Shown here one piece after another: positions 1 through 8,999 of a DNA stretch of 64,000 nucleotides; position 1 is the first letter of the stretch; every line of letters starts with the position of its first letter. The stretch is taken from assembly GCF_021026335.1 (NCBI RefSeq), contig NZ_JAJNCY010000003.1:1-64000 (forward strand). The letters run 5' to 3'. A model generated the notes under the pieces. That model was not told where the DNA came from. It ran no database searches and saw nothing but the letters and a program-made list of their open reading frames with translations. A program made the position numbers and the translations under genes. The stretch comes from Rhizobium sp. C1. GTDB lineage: Bacteria > Pseudomonadota > Alphaproteobacteria > Rhizobiales > Rhizobiaceae.

Positions 1-1287
1 ATCCGGAACCAGCTTCGACAGCATCTCGCCGGCTTCGGTTGCGACCTTCACCGTTTCGCCGGACAGGCCGGAGATTTCGGCAGCGGCCTGCTGGCTGCGC
101 TCTGCGAGCTTGCGGACTTCGGACGCCACGACCGCGAAACCACGGCCATGTTCACCGGCGCGCGCTGCTTCCACAGCCGCATTGAGGGCAAGCAGGTCGG
201 TCTGGCGGGCGATTTCCTGAACGATGGAGATCTTCTCGGCAATCGTGCGCATGGCGCTGACGGCCTTGTTGACGGCTTCGCCGGAGGCTTCTGCATCCTT
301 CGAAGACTGGCGGGCGATCTTTTCGGTCTGGGCGGCGTTGTCAGCGTTCTGCTTGATGTTGGCGGCCATTTCTTCCATCGAGGCGGAAGCCTCTTCGGCA
401 GACGAAGCCTGCTCGGTTGCGCCCTGCGACAGCTGTTCCGAACCGGAAGAGAGCTGCTGGCTGCCGGACGAGACGTTGTCGGATGCGGAGAGCGCATCGC
501 CAACCACGCCGCGCAGGCGCTCGATCATGACGTTCACATGGCCAAGCATTTCGGCGATTTCGTCGCTGCCGGAGACTTCGGCGGTCTTTGTCAGATCGCC
601 TTCAGCCACGTCGCGTACGGCCTGGTTGGCCTTGTTGAGGCCACGGCTGATCGTGAAGGAGATCCAGAGGGCTGCCAGGATGGAGAAGACGAGTACAGCG
701 CCGGCGATGGTGAGCAGCGTCATGCGAGAGTTATCGTACAGAACGTCGGTGTCCGCCGAAGTCTTTTTCATCTCGTCGTCGCTGGCTTTGTTAATGTCCT
801 CAGCTATATCCATCAGCTGCTGCGTCAGCTTTGCGAAGTCACCCATCGAAAGCGCTGCAGCGCGTTCGTTGTCGGCTTGCGTATTGCGGAGGGCGATCAC
901 ATTGATCTCCTCCATCTGTGTCTTCCAGCCTGTATACGCGGAGGCAAAACGCGCTGCTTTTTCCTTGATCGCCGGATTTTTTACGCCTGCGAGCGTCTTG
1001 AGTTCCGCTTCGATCTCCGGAAACGACAATCGAGCCTTTGCCACGAAGTCGTTCGTCATCTGCTGATCATTGGTCAGAAGGGCGTTTTTGTTGAATCGGA
1101 GTGCCTGGAGGATGGCAATCTCAAGACGTCCTGCACTCCGGACGTTTGTAGCCGGCCCCGCCACCAGTTCGTTGAGCGCAGTGTTCAGGCTGCTCAGGTT
1201 CGTGACCGAAAGAAATGACATCACGCTCGTCAAAACGATGACGAGCAGGAAAACGATGCCGAGCTTCAGTTTAATGGTAAAACGCAT
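1..1287 (-). CDS. Methyl-accepting chemotaxis protein (C-terminus cut by window edge)
   Basis: Membrane chemoreceptor that would control the CheA kinase encoded just upstream. The visible 429 codons show a first membrane segment at about residues 8-29, a roughly 160-residue mostly helical periplasmic sensing region, a second membrane segment at about 190-212, a HAMP region, and a canonical signalling tip ([20 protein letters not shown]) followed by [18 protein letters not shown]. The ATG at 1287 lies 10 bp after the cheW stop, so this is the last visible gene of the che operon. The frame is open to base 1, so the end of the adaptation helix and any CheR-docking tail are not seen. No cheR or cheB is visible; they may lie beyond base 1. 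The family call is secure; the ligand cannot be predicted. Confidence 0.95.
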   Translation of the reverse strand, partial: MRFTIKLKLGIVFLLVIVLTSVMSFLSVTNLSSLNTALNELVAGPATNVRSAGRLEIAILQALRFNKNALLTNDQQMTNDFVAKARLSFPEIEAELKTLAGVKNPAIKEKAARFASAYTGWKTQMEEINVIALRNTQADNERAAALSMGDFAKLTQQLMDIAEDINKASDDEMKKTSADTDVLYDNSRMTLLTIAGAVLVFSILAALWISFTISRGLNKANQAVRDVAEGDLTKTAEVSGSDEIAEMLGHVNVMIERLRGVVGDALSASDNVSSGSQQLSSGSEQLSQGATEQASSAEEASASMEEMAANIKQNADNAAQTEKIARQSSKDAEASGEAVNKAVSAMRTIAEKISIVQEIARQTDLLALNAAVEAARAGEHGRGFAVVASEVRKLAERSQQAAAEISGLSGETVKVATEAGEMLSKLVPD

Positions 1288-1296
1288 TTCGGACCC

Positions 1297-1809
1297 TCAG
1301 GCGCTGGCACGGACCGCAGGCTCTCTCTGGGAGGAGAAAATCGCCTGCAGGTTCGGGAGTATGATGAATTCGCCTTCGCGCTTGACGAGGGCATGAATGT
1401 AGTCCGGCCGCCAGCGCATGCCGACGATCGGCGGAGGTTCGCTTGCAGATACGGAGAGGCTGGTGACTTCGAAGACCTTGTCAGTCCGCATGCCGACCAG
1501 CGTGGTCTGGCCTTCGAGATCGAGTTCGGTCACGATGATGCGGCTGTCGATGGTGACATTGCCGGCTTCCATTCCGAAGGCGACGCGAATGTCGGCCAGC
1601 GGAATGACCTTGCCACGGAAATTGATGACGCTGCCGACGAAGGGAAGGCTTCCCGGGACGCTGGTCTCGGGAAGAAGATCCAGGATTTCCTGGACGATGA
1701 CTGCTTCTATGGCGAAGGTTTCACCATTCAGGCAAAATGTCAGAACCGAGATTTCGTCCGCGCCCTTCCAGATCGCGCGGTGATCCGCTTTGATTGTTGC
1801 TTCGCTCAT
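1297..1809 (-). CDS. cheW: Chemotaxis coupling protein CheW
   Basis: Scaffold protein that links chemoreceptors to CheA. The 170-residue product is one CheW domain (roughly residues 20-160) with typical features such as FAIEAVIVQEIL, the VINFRGKVIPLADIR block and a VVGMR-like segment, here TLVGMRTDKV. The ATG overlaps the cheA stop by 4 bp (ATGA), so translation is probably coupled. The product is slightly longer than the usual 150-160 residues because of a short charged N-terminus. It sits between cheA and the receptor gene, which supports one dedicated signalling complex. Confidence 0.93.
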   Translation of the reverse strand: MSEATIKADHRAIWKGADEISVLTFCLNGETFAIEAVIVQEILDLLPETSVPGSLPFVGSVINFRGKVIPLADIRVAFGMEAGNVTIDSRIIVTELDLEGQTTLVGMRTDKVFEVTSLSVSASEPPPIVGMRWRPDYIHALVKREGEFIILPNLQAIFSSQREPAVRASA

Positions 1810-3827
1810 CCTGCTGCCCGCAATTGCGCCTCCTGGTGCTGGCCGGCGGCAATGAGATGGACCACATCAAGGATGAGAGCCACATTGCCGTCGCCAAGGA
1901 TCGTCGCGCCCGAAAAGGCGGAGACGTGATCGTGAAGTTTCGACATGTTCTTGATAACCGTCTGGTGGTCGCCGATGATCTGGTCGACCACGAGGCCGAC
2001 ACGCTCGGAGCCCGTCGAGACAACGACGACCTTCTGGAACGGATCGGGCTGGGTGCCGGTGCGGAAGAGTTCCCGCAGCCGGAGGAACGGCACGAGGTCG
2101 TCGCGCAGGGAGATGAAGCTGCGACCGCGTGACTTGAGATCTTCTTCCAGTGACAGTTCCAGGCATTCCTCGACGGCGGAGAGGGGAAGGACATACCGCC
2201 CGCTGCCGACGCGCACGAGAAGACCGTCGATGATCGCAAGCGTCAGCGGAATGCGCAGTGCGATTTCCGAGCCTTCGCCGGGCGTCGTCTTGATGTCGAT
2301 GGCGCCGCGCAGGGTCTCGATCGTCTTCTTGACGACGTCCATGCCGACGCCGCGACCGGAGAGGTTCGTGACCTTTTCCGCGGTGGAGAAGCCCGGCTGG
2401 AAGATCAGTTGCAGCAGTTCCTGGTCGCTGAGCTGCGCGCCCGGCTGGATCAGGCCATTGGCCTCGGCCTTGGCGCGGACGCGGGCACGGTCGATGCCGC
2501 GACCGTCATCCTTGATGGTGATGACGACTTCGCTACCGGTCTGATGGGCGGAAAGATGGACGCAGCCGACCGGCGGCTTGCCGACAGCGATGCGGTCTTC
2601 CGGCGTTTCCAGGCCATGGTCGATGGAGTTGCGCACAAGGTGGACCAGAGGATCGGCGAGGCGGTCGATGACCGTCTTGTCGACTTCCGTCATTTCCCCT
2701 TCGGTGATCAGCTCGATGTCCTTGCCCGTTTCGCGGGCGAGGTCGTGAACCAATCGGCGGAAGCGGCTGAAGAGGCTGGCCACCGGCATCATGCGCAGAA
2801 CCATCATCGTGTCGCGCAATTCGCCGGCCAGGCGTTCGATCTCTTCCGAGACCGAGCGAAGACCGAGATCGGCCACCGAGCTAGCCATCTGGCTGAGCCG
2901 CGACTGGGCGATGACGAGTTCGCCGACGCGGTCCATCATCTCGTCGAGACGAAGTGCGGGAACGCGAACGTTATCAGCCTGCTTCTGTGACTTGGCATCG
3001 GCAGGCTGCTGCGCCTTTGCAGGATCCGCTGCGCTGTTGGGGGCCTGCCTCGCAGCGTCCGCCGGATCGGCCTGAGCCGCGGCGGCCTTCTTGACGGCAA
3101 CCGGTGCTGCCTCGATCTGCTTCAAATCCATCATCATTTCGTCCATGACGAAAATGAAGACGTCTTCGATATCGCTCTTCGGCTTGTCGGTCTTCAGCGT
3201 GACGCGCCAGGACAGGTGAAGTTCGCGCGGATCGATTTCTTCCAGCAGCGGAACAGCATCGGTGAGCGCTTCCACGCGCGCCTCGCCGAGCTCGCGAAGC
3301 TCATTGAGAAGACCAAGGGGATTCGTGCCGTTGATCATCGCGTTGAGCGGCAGATTGAACGTGAGTTCCCAAGTCGTCAGGCCTGCATCCTGTGCAGAGG
3401 GTTCTGCTGCAGACGGTGCGGCTGCGGCAATACCGGCGGCCGCTGCCTTGGCGGAGCCGCCCACGGCGCGGTGCAAATTGTCGAGCAGCTTGGCGCTCAT
3501 CGCTTCATGATCGCCGTTCGGCGTCTGCAGCAGGGCGAGCATGTGACCCTGGGCGTCGAGAACCGCGCTCACGAGTTCGGTCGTGGCGGGTGCCTCGCCC
3601 TTGCGAACACGGTCAAAGGCGGTTTCGCAATGATGGGTAAAGGCTGCCAGCTGGTCAAAGCCGAACATCGAGCCCGAGCCCTTCAGCGTGTGAAGTCCAC
3701 GGAAGACGGCATCGATCTGCGCCTTGTCTTCCAGGTCACGGGTCAGGTCGAGAAGGCCGGCCTCGATCAGCTCAAGCTGCTCGAGCGCTTCGGTCTTGAA
3801 GACTGCAATCGGATCTTGATTATTCAT
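1806..3827 (-). CDS. cheA: Chemotaxis histidine kinase CheA
   Basis: Central kinase of the array. The 673-residue protein carries an Hpt (P1) domain with the phospho-accepting His46 in the FRGLHTLKGSGSMFGF segment, a P2-like region at about 150-240, an Ala/Gln/Lys-rich linker at about 245-290, a dimerisation helix pair starting near RVPALRLDEMMDRVGELV, an HATPase domain with N-box LVHLVRNSIDHGLE and G-box DDGRGID, and a C-terminal CheW-like domain at about 540-670. All key motifs are intact. It overlaps cheY and cheW by 4 bp each. Targets are probably the CheY and the HD-GYP response regulator of the same operon. Confidence 0.96.
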   Translation of the reverse strand: MNNQDPIAVFKTEALEQLELIEAGLLDLTRDLEDKAQIDAVFRGLHTLKGSGSMFGFDQLAAFTHHCETAFDRVRKGEAPATTELVSAVLDAQGHMLALLQTPNGDHEAMSAKLLDNLHRAVGGSAKAAAAGIAAAAPSAAEPSAQDAGLTTWELTFNLPLNAMINGTNPLGLLNELRELGEARVEALTDAVPLLEEIDPRELHLSWRVTLKTDKPKSDIEDVFIFVMDEMMMDLKQIEAAPVAVKKAAAAQADPADAARQAPNSAADPAKAQQPADAKSQKQADNVRVPALRLDEMMDRVGELVIAQSRLSQMASSVADLGLRSVSEEIERLAGELRDTMMVLRMMPVASLFSRFRRLVHDLARETGKDIELITEGEMTEVDKTVIDRLADPLVHLVRNSIDHGLETPEDRIAVGKPPVGCVHLSAHQTGSEVVITIKDDGRGIDRARVRAKAEANGLIQPGAQLSDQELLQLIFQPGFSTAEKVTNLSGRGVGMDVVKKTIETLRGAIDIKTTPGEGSEIALRIPLTLAIIDGLLVRVGSGRYVLPLSAVEECLELSLEEDLKSRGRSFISLRDDLVPFLRLRELFRTGTQPDPFQKVVVVSTGSERVGLVVDQIIGDHQTVIKNMSKLHDHVSAFSGATILGDGNVALILDVVHLIAAGQHQEAQLRAAG

Positions 3828-4192
3828 CGGCCGAGAACCTTCTTGGTAATTTTGACCAGCATGTCGGGTTCGAACGGCTTCGTCAGCCAGCCGGTCGCGC
3901 CAGCGTCCTTGGCCTGCTGCTTCAGCGCGCCATCGGATTCCGTCGTCAGGAAGATGACCGGCGTGCCCATATAGGCCGGCAGCTTGCGCAGGCTGCGGAT
4001 CATCGTCAGGCCGTCCATGTTGGGCATGTTCAGGTCGGTCACGATCAGATCAAAGCTGCCGGACCGCATCTTCGCCAGCCCGTCGGCGCCATCGACGGCC
4101 TCGGTCACGTTGTACCCGGCGCTTGTCAGGGCAAGACGCGTGGTGAGCCGGATGCTCGCGGAATCGTCCACGGTCAAAATGTTCGCGCTCAT
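3824..4192 (-). CDS. Single-domain response regulator, CheY-like
   Basis: Receiver-only protein of 122 residues. The acidic pair Asp9-Asp10, the phosphorylation site Asp53 in IVTDLNMPN, the TT switch in FLTTES and the conserved lysine in LTKPF are all present, so it should accept phosphate from CheA. It lies directly upstream of cheA with a 4 bp overlap. Whether it acts on a flagellar motor or on another output cannot be read from the sequence; no flagellar genes are in the window. Confidence 0.93.
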   Translation of the reverse strand: MSANILTVDDSASIRLTTRLALTSAGYNVTEAVDGADGLAKMRSGSFDLIVTDLNMPNMDGLTMIRSLRKLPAYMGTPVIFLTTESDGALKQQAKDAGATGWLTKPFEPDMLVKITKKVLGR

Positions 4193-4515
4193 ATTGCTTT
4201 TCCTTCCAGCCAGAAGCTGTCCTGTTTCTTGTCGCCGGTCAAAAGACCCGCGCGCTCGATCACTGCCAGAAAGTTGCCGGCAGCAGGTTTCATAAGCTTC
4301 AACTTCGCGCCGTGCGCCGCGACGGTCTTGTGCGCGGAGATGATCAGCTGTGCCAGCGTCAGGTCACAGTCCTGCGCGTCGTCGATCTCGAGGGCGAGCG
4401 TCTTGCCGCGCTGCGCCTTCTCGCCGATGAACGCCTGGAGGATGTCCCGCGCGCTGCTGATGGTCTTGATGGTAAGGGGTCCGTTCAGGGACAGGGTTGC
4501 GATGTCGGTCTTCAT
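4189..4515 (-). CDS. STAS-domain protein, chemotaxis-operon associated
   Basis: Small 108-residue protein that looks like a STAS/anti-sigma-factor-antagonist or MlaB-like domain: an N-terminal strand (TATLSLNGPLTIKT type), a central EIDDAQDCDLTLAQLIISAHKT stretch where STAS proteins carry their regulatory loop, and a C-terminal KLMKPAAGNFLAVIERAGLL helix. STAS proteins of this size recur in che operons of alphaproteobacteria, where their role is not settled. The usual phosphorylatable Ser/Thr is not obvious, and the DCDLTL segment may take its place. The ATG at 4515 overlaps the upstream gene by 4 bp. A longer in-frame reading to 4713 runs inside the upstream gene and is rejected. Confidence 0.8.
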   Translation of the reverse strand: MKTDIATLSLNGPLTIKTISSARDILQAFIGEKAQRGKTLALEIDDAQDCDLTLAQLIISAHKTVAAHGAKLKLMKPAAGNFLAVIERAGLLTGDKKQDSFWLEGKAI

Positions 4516-5627
4516 GCTATTTTTCCAACATTGAACGTGCCTGCGGTATCGCCGGGCGTTTCCTGAGATGAAGAGAATGTCTGCCGGATTTCCGGCCAAC
4601 GACGGCAAAACGCGGCAACGCAAACGGGATCGAAATGCTTGCCGCTGGCGTTGAGAATTTCCGCAAAGGCGGCTTCGAGCGGCCAGGCGCTCTTGTAGGG
4701 ACGGTCGGAGCAAAGCGCATCGAGCACGTCGGCGATCGCAACGATGCGCGCCTCAATCGGGATGTCGTCCTCTTTGAGTCCCTTGGGATAGCCGGTGCCA
4801 TCCCATTTCTCGTGATGGTTGGCAGCAATCGTTTCGGCGATCTGGATCAGCTTGCTCGTGCTGCCATTGAGAATCTGAGCGCCGAGCTCGGTATGCCTCT
4901 GCATGGCCCGGTATTCGTCCGGCGAGAGCTTTCCGGGCTTCAGCAGAATGCTGTCGGGGACGCCGAGCTTGCCGACATCGTGCAGCGGGCTGGCCAGAAA
5001 GATCATCCGGCAGGTTTCCGGTTCGAGGCCGACTTCCTCGGCGATCATCCCGGCGATGTAGGAAACCCGGTCGATATGGCTCCCCGTGTCGCCGTCACGA
5101 ATCCCGATGGCCTTGGACAGGCGCCAGATGATCTCTTCTTCGCGACGGTTGATGCGGGCCATCGCATCTTCGTACTTCCTGTGCAGCTCGGCAGCCTGCT
5201 CTGCCAGCGCGAGCTGGGCTGCGCGGATGTTGAGCAGATTTTGAACACGGATGCGCAATTCCGTTTCGTCGAAAGGCTTATGCAGAAATTCCGTGGCGCC
5301 GGCCTCGATCGCTGCGAGCTTGATCTGCTTGTCGATCGTTGAGGTGATCATGATGACCGGCACCGATGCGGTCGGCTGATTTGCGCGAATGGCCTTGATC
5401 ACGTCGATGCCGTTCATGCCGGGCATTTCGTAGTCGACGAGCACAAGATCAGGGGCCATGTTTTGGAGCTTCTCAAGAGCTCTGCTGGGCTCCTGGAAAG
5501 AATGGATCTCGCAGTCTGCAATAGAGTTTATCGCGCGCTCGAACGCGAAGATCATCGATATACTGTCGTCGATCAAGAATATATTCATTTTGCGCAAGTG
5601 CTTTCCGATTTGTTTATTCTTGATCAT
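4512..5627 (-). CDS. Response regulator with HD-GYP domain (predicted c-di-GMP phosphodiesterase)
   Basis: First gene of the che-like operon. An N-terminal receiver (NIFLIDDS acidic pair, phosphorylation Asp in VDYEMPG, lysine in LHKPF) is followed by a short coiled helix and an HD-GYP domain containing SPLHDVGKLGVPD and WDGTGYPKG, the metal and substrate motifs of active c-di-GMP phosphodiesterases. It therefore probably converts CheA signalling into a drop in cyclic di-GMP. The start is uncertain. The ATG at 5627 has a good Shine-Dalgarno (GGAAATTGAAA) and gives 371 residues; the ATG at 5588 begins right at the receiver fold (358 residues). The 4 bp overlap with the STAS gene argues for one transcript. 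Confidence 0.92.
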   Translation of the reverse strand: MIKNKQIGKHLRKMNIFLIDDSISMIFAFERAINSIADCEIHSFQEPSRALEKLQNMAPDLVLVDYEMPGMNGIDVIKAIRANQPTASVPVIMITSTIDKQIKLAAIEAGATEFLHKPFDETELRIRVQNLLNIRAAQLALAEQAAELHRKYEDAMARINRREEEIIWRLSKAIGIRDGDTGSHIDRVSYIAGMIAEEVGLEPETCRMIFLASPLHDVGKLGVPDSILLKPGKLSPDEYRAMQRHTELGAQILNGSTSKLIQIAETIAANHHEKWDGTGYPKGLKEDDIPIEARIVAIADVLDALCSDRPYKSAWPLEAAFAEILNASGKHFDPVCVAAFCRRWPEIRQTFSSSQETPGDTAGTFNVGKIA

Positions 5628-6035
5628 TTTCAATTTCCGTCTGCCCCCGCATCCTGGAAATCTAGTTCGCTTCAAGTTTGCCCAATCTGATGGTTAACAG
5701 GAGACCATGAAATGCCTAACAGCTCCTTAATGTATACCTACTAGAAACTATCCCCTTTAAATCGCTATTCGGGGGCGATCGCCGCCAGCTGAGCACGCGT
5801 TACAAGCCTTTAGGCGGAGTAAAACTCGGCATAATAGAAGAGCTCAAGGTTTATATTATATTTATTTAAATTAAGCCCCGGTGCATACTTGGCTCGTGCT
5901 GGGGCTGGTACTCGCTAGAATTGGGGATGTTTGAGACACCAGTGCCTCTGAGGCGGCTCGTGGGCGAGCGATGTTAACCCGATGTTGTGGGGTTCACTGT
6001 AGTGTCCCACGAAACAAGAGCTAAATGAGGCCAGA
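5628..6035. other. Divergent intergenic region between the che operon and the receptor-like gene
   Basis: About 400 bp without a convincing gene. It must hold the promoters for the minus-strand che operon and for the plus-strand gene at 6036. A markedly AT-rich block lies at about 5845-5878, in contrast to the GC-rich flanks, and a GAGG Shine-Dalgarno lies just before 6036. I see no clear inverted repeat or known operator. Confidence 0.5.
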
Positions 6036-7778
6036 ATGACCTGGGGTACCGCTTTCGTTATGCAGGATGAAGAGCGCTTTTCTGCGGACGCTCTTCTGGA
6101 GCGGCTTGAGAGTGCGCGAGGTCAACTGGAAGAGCGTTTCCTCGATGGCGGCTCGGTCCTTGTGACCGTTCTCGATACACTTTCGAAGCTCGTGGAGCTT
6201 CTCGATCAGGTTGGCGCCTCTTTGAAGGAAGAAGAGGCCAGGGACGCCAAACGCAAGCTGCTGACGACTGCCGAACTTTTGAAGGCCGTGCCTGAAAACC
6301 ATGCGCTGCGTCAGCAAAGTCTGGTCGCCGTCAAGCAGATCAGTGGTCAGTTCACTCGCAATATCGATTCCATGAACGAGGCGCTGCGCTACTTGCGGAC
6401 ATTCGCGATGACGGCCAAGATCGCCGGCGCGAATGTTGCGGACTTCTCGGATTTCGTATCCGAAATCATGGAACGCATCCACTTCGCCACGCAGGAGGTC
6501 AAGTCTCTCTCGGAGCGTGTAGACGCGCTGGCGTCGCAGATTGATGGCGCGGACCTGAGGAGCGGAGGGCCGCTCGAGAACTATCTTGACGATCTTCCGC
6601 AGATCGTGGCGCGCCTGTTGAAGAACGGTGAGGAAATCGACGCGCAGAAGCAGTCGCTGTCGGCCATGGCGCTGAAGGTTTCCGAGCTGGCCCGCAAGGC
6701 GCAAGCCAAGGTCGGGCAGGTCCTGTCCGCGATGCAGATCGGCGACATTACCCGGCAGCGCATCGAGCACTGCCAGTCGGCTTTCGATATCGCCAGGCAG
6801 TATCTCGAGGGTGAGGGTGCAGCGGCGATTTCGGCTGACGAGCGCGATCTGATTACCGCGACGATCACGCGACTTGTAGCGGAGCTGCTGGCCGAGACAA
6901 CCAGCGATTTCCACCGGGATTCAGGCCGCGTGGTGGATACCATTCACAGCCTTGGCGGCGATGTCGCTGCGCTGATGAAGGTCTACGAGACCATGATCCT
7001 GTCCCAGCAGCAGCCGGAACGCGGCAATCCGATCTCTGTGCTGCATGACGACCTTGTGAAGGCGCGTGGCATGGTTGCCAACATCGCGCATGCCGCTGGT
7101 GTCGCTGCCGCACTGAGCCAGAACACGGCCGTTCTCGTCGATGAACTGACGACCAGTGTCGAGACTATCCAGCTCGTGCGCCGCGACATCCAATATATGG
7201 CGCTCAATACGACGCTGCGCTGTGGCCGGCTCGGCGAGGAGGGGCGGCCGATCAATGTGGTGACCGGTGAGTTGCGCGTCTTTGCCTCGGTGCTGGACGA
7301 TGACGCCGGGCAGATTCTCGTGACCCTGAAGAAACTGCAGGAGCATGCAGCGTGCCTGGGCAAGGCTGATGCAGCGCAAACCGACGGCGAGACCGAGAAC
7401 CTTGAGGGGCTTCTGGATGCCGCCGTGCCCATGCTTGCGGATGCTGCCCGGACGATGGAAGACAACATGCAGGCTTTGCGTATGACCGCCCAGGACATGG
7501 CTGCAAACGTGACGAGAGCGATCAGCCGCCTCGACTTCAAGGCCGGTATCGGCGAGATCATGGCCGCCTGCACCGAAGAGGCCAGCGCCGCCAGCGGGCA
7601 ATGGTCGCAGAATTACGCCTCCACGCCCGCCCTTGTTGCCATTGGCGAACGAATAGCCAAGACCTACACGATGGTGGCGGAGCGAAGTATTCACGCGGAC
7701 ATTTTCGGTGTTACCGAGGATCAGGACGAGGCTCCCGTCGCATCGGACGACGATCTGCTCGAGGATGCCCTTTTCTAA
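6036..7778 (+). CDS. Soluble MCP-like protein with degenerate signalling tip
   Basis: A 580-residue, helix-rich, cytoplasmic protein without membrane segments. Residues 389-403 (ALNTTLRCGRLGEEG) followed by RPINVVTGELR align by eye with the receptor tip [25 protein letters not shown], but several contact positions differ. The stretch QIGDITRQRIEHC at about 232 resembles motifs in other chemotaxis helical bundles. The divergent position next to cheA/cheW suggests it is a receptor-like partner or a decoy of that array. The ATG at 6036 has a GAGG ribosome site; an alternative ATG lies at 6060. The family relation is fairly clear and the function is inferred only from context. Confidence 0.75.
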   Translation: MTWGTAFVMQDEERFSADALLERLESARGQLEERFLDGGSVLVTVLDTLSKLVELLDQVGASLKEEEARDAKRKLLTTAELLKAVPENHALRQQSLVAVKQISGQFTRNIDSMNEALRYLRTFAMTAKIAGANVADFSDFVSEIMERIHFATQEVKSLSERVDALASQIDGADLRSGGPLENYLDDLPQIVARLLKNGEEIDAQKQSLSAMALKVSELARKAQAKVGQVLSAMQIGDITRQRIEHCQSAFDIARQYLEGEGAAAISADERDLITATITRLVAELLAETTSDFHRDSGRVVDTIHSLGGDVAALMKVYETMILSQQQPERGNPISVLHDDLVKARGMVANIAHAAGVAAALSQNTAVLVDELTTSVETIQLVRRDIQYMALNTTLRCGRLGEEGRPINVVTGELRVFASVLDDDAGQILVTLKKLQEHAACLGKADAAQTDGETENLEGLLDAAVPMLADAARTMEDNMQALRMTAQDMAANVTRAISRLDFKAGIGEIMAACTEEASAASGQWSQNYASTPALVAIGERIAKTYTMVAERSIHADIFGVTEDQDEAPVASDDDLLEDALF

Positions 7779-8012
7779 GGACGCCTGCAGGGATTGGGAA
7801 TTCCTGCCGTGTGACGCCGGTAGCGATCCGATACGTTTATCGGACGTTTGGTCGCGCCGGGCGTCGAGGTGCTTCTTGCCGCTTTCCCGCTTCGGGACCA
7901 AATCTCCCTTTCGCGGTTGGTGAGATCGCGGCATAATCGCTAATGCCGACTTGGCGGCGCGCCGCCACGGTCACTGAAAGGCCACGTGCGTCCCATGGCC
8001 GGAGAAGACAGG

Positions 8013-8339
8013 ATGAAGCTTTTTACGATTGCGCCCGCCTTTCTGATCTTGGCGGCGGCGCCTGGCGAGCCGCTGCCGGAGCAGAGAGATGTGCCGGCGC
8101 GGGTGGATACCGCGCTTTCCCATCGGCTGGGAGCGGAGTTCGCGGCGGTCAAAGCCGAGAAAATCGAGCAAAGCGGCGATCTCCCGGGCTTCGTCGCTTG
8201 CGGGCAGGTGTCGGAAAACGACCAGGGCACCGCGTTGAAAACGGAACGCTTCTTCGTCGTCGTGCCCGGCAATTTCGCCATTCTGGACCGTGACGGTGGC
8301 GGGCTCGTCGATCTTTACTGGAAACGTTACGGCTGCTGA
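8013..8339 (+). CDS. Small secreted protein of unknown function
   Basis: A 108-residue protein starting with a typical signal peptide (MKLFTIAPAFLILAAAPGEP), followed by a short mature region ending in VVVPGNFAILDRDGGGLVDLYWKRYGC. One cysteine falls mid-chain and one is the last residue. The ATG at 8013 is preceded by GGAGAAGACAGG and fits a signal peptide better than an in-frame ATG at 7986. The 3' end overlaps the convergent proteinase gene by 13 bp. I do not recognise the family. It is a plausible real gene because of the signal peptide and ribosome site, but support is modest. Confidence 0.6.
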   Translation: MKLFTIAPAFLILAAAPGEPLPEQRDVPARVDTALSHRLGAEFAAVKAEKIEQSGDLPGFVACGQVSENDQGTALKTERFFVVVPGNFAILDRDGGGLVDLYWKRYGC

Positions 8340-8998
8340 GTGGCAGCTGAGGACAGTGCGGCCACCTTGTCGAGGTTCTTCACGTCGTTGGTGAAAGCGA
8401 TCCAGGTGTCCGGATCGTCGCCGGACTGCCTCTTCAGATAGGTGTAGCCGGTCTGATACCAGAGCAGGATCTTGTCCTCGAGGTTGTCCAGGATCAGGTC
8501 GCCGCGGTCCGTGCGCGCCATCAGAACCAGATGACCCTCGTTGTGGTGATCGAGCACCACGGTCAGAAACAGCGCCGAACTCGGCCATCCGGCTTCGACG
8601 AGAAGCCGCTTCTTCAGGATCGCGTAATCGTTGCAATTGCCCATGCCGTCATCGGGATAGGTCCACCAGTTGGCGATGCCCTTGGCGCTGATGTGGTAAT
8701 GGTCCTCATCCGAGATGCCGGCGATGTTCTGGTTCACAAGCTGGTCGATCTCGAGCAGCGTTTTCCACGTCTCGTTTGTCAGTGTCATCTGCTGAATGCC
8801 GGGCGTCGGCGCGTGGCATTCCGTCTGATGTTCCTTGCAGAAGATATGCCAGCCGATCGGCACCGAAGTCGAGCCGGTCGTCGCGGCAAAGGCCGCGGGC
8901 TGGAAAGCCGCCCTAGGATGCTGCGCGGCCTCGGCGGCATTCGTGAGGAAGCTCAGTGACAAGGCTGCGGATGCGATGACTGCGATGGTGCGGAACAT
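8327..8998 (-). CDS. Transglutaminase-like cysteine proteinase (BTLCP family)
   Basis: Exported 223-residue protein of the bacterial transglutaminase-like cysteine proteinase family (peptidase C93, formerly DUF920). A signal peptide ends near residue 25 (AEAAQ). The presumed catalytic cysteine lies in GMGNCNDYAILKK, the histidine in NEGHLVLM and the aspartate in DLILDN, in the usual order. Relatives include LapG-type periplasmic proteases, but most rhizobial members are uncharacterised. No LapD-like partner is in the window. It is transcribed alone and faces the small secreted protein gene. Confidence 0.88.
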   Translation of the reverse strand: MFRTIAVIASAALSLSFLTNAAEAAQHPRAAFQPAAFAATTGSTSVPIGWHIFCKEHQTECHAPTPGIQQMTLTNETWKTLLEIDQLVNQNIAGISDEDHYHISAKGIANWWTYPDDGMGNCNDYAILKKRLLVEAGWPSSALFLTVVLDHHNEGHLVLMARTDRGDLILDNLEDKILLWYQTGYTYLKRQSGDDPDTWIAFTNDVKNLDKVAALSSAATQQP

Positions 8999-8999
8999 T

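Noticed and set aside
148-1218. Long plus-strand open frame of 356 codons opposite the chemoreceptor gene
   Set aside because: It is antisense to a well-supported MCP, has no ribosome site, no domain and a composition typical of GC-rich shadow frames.
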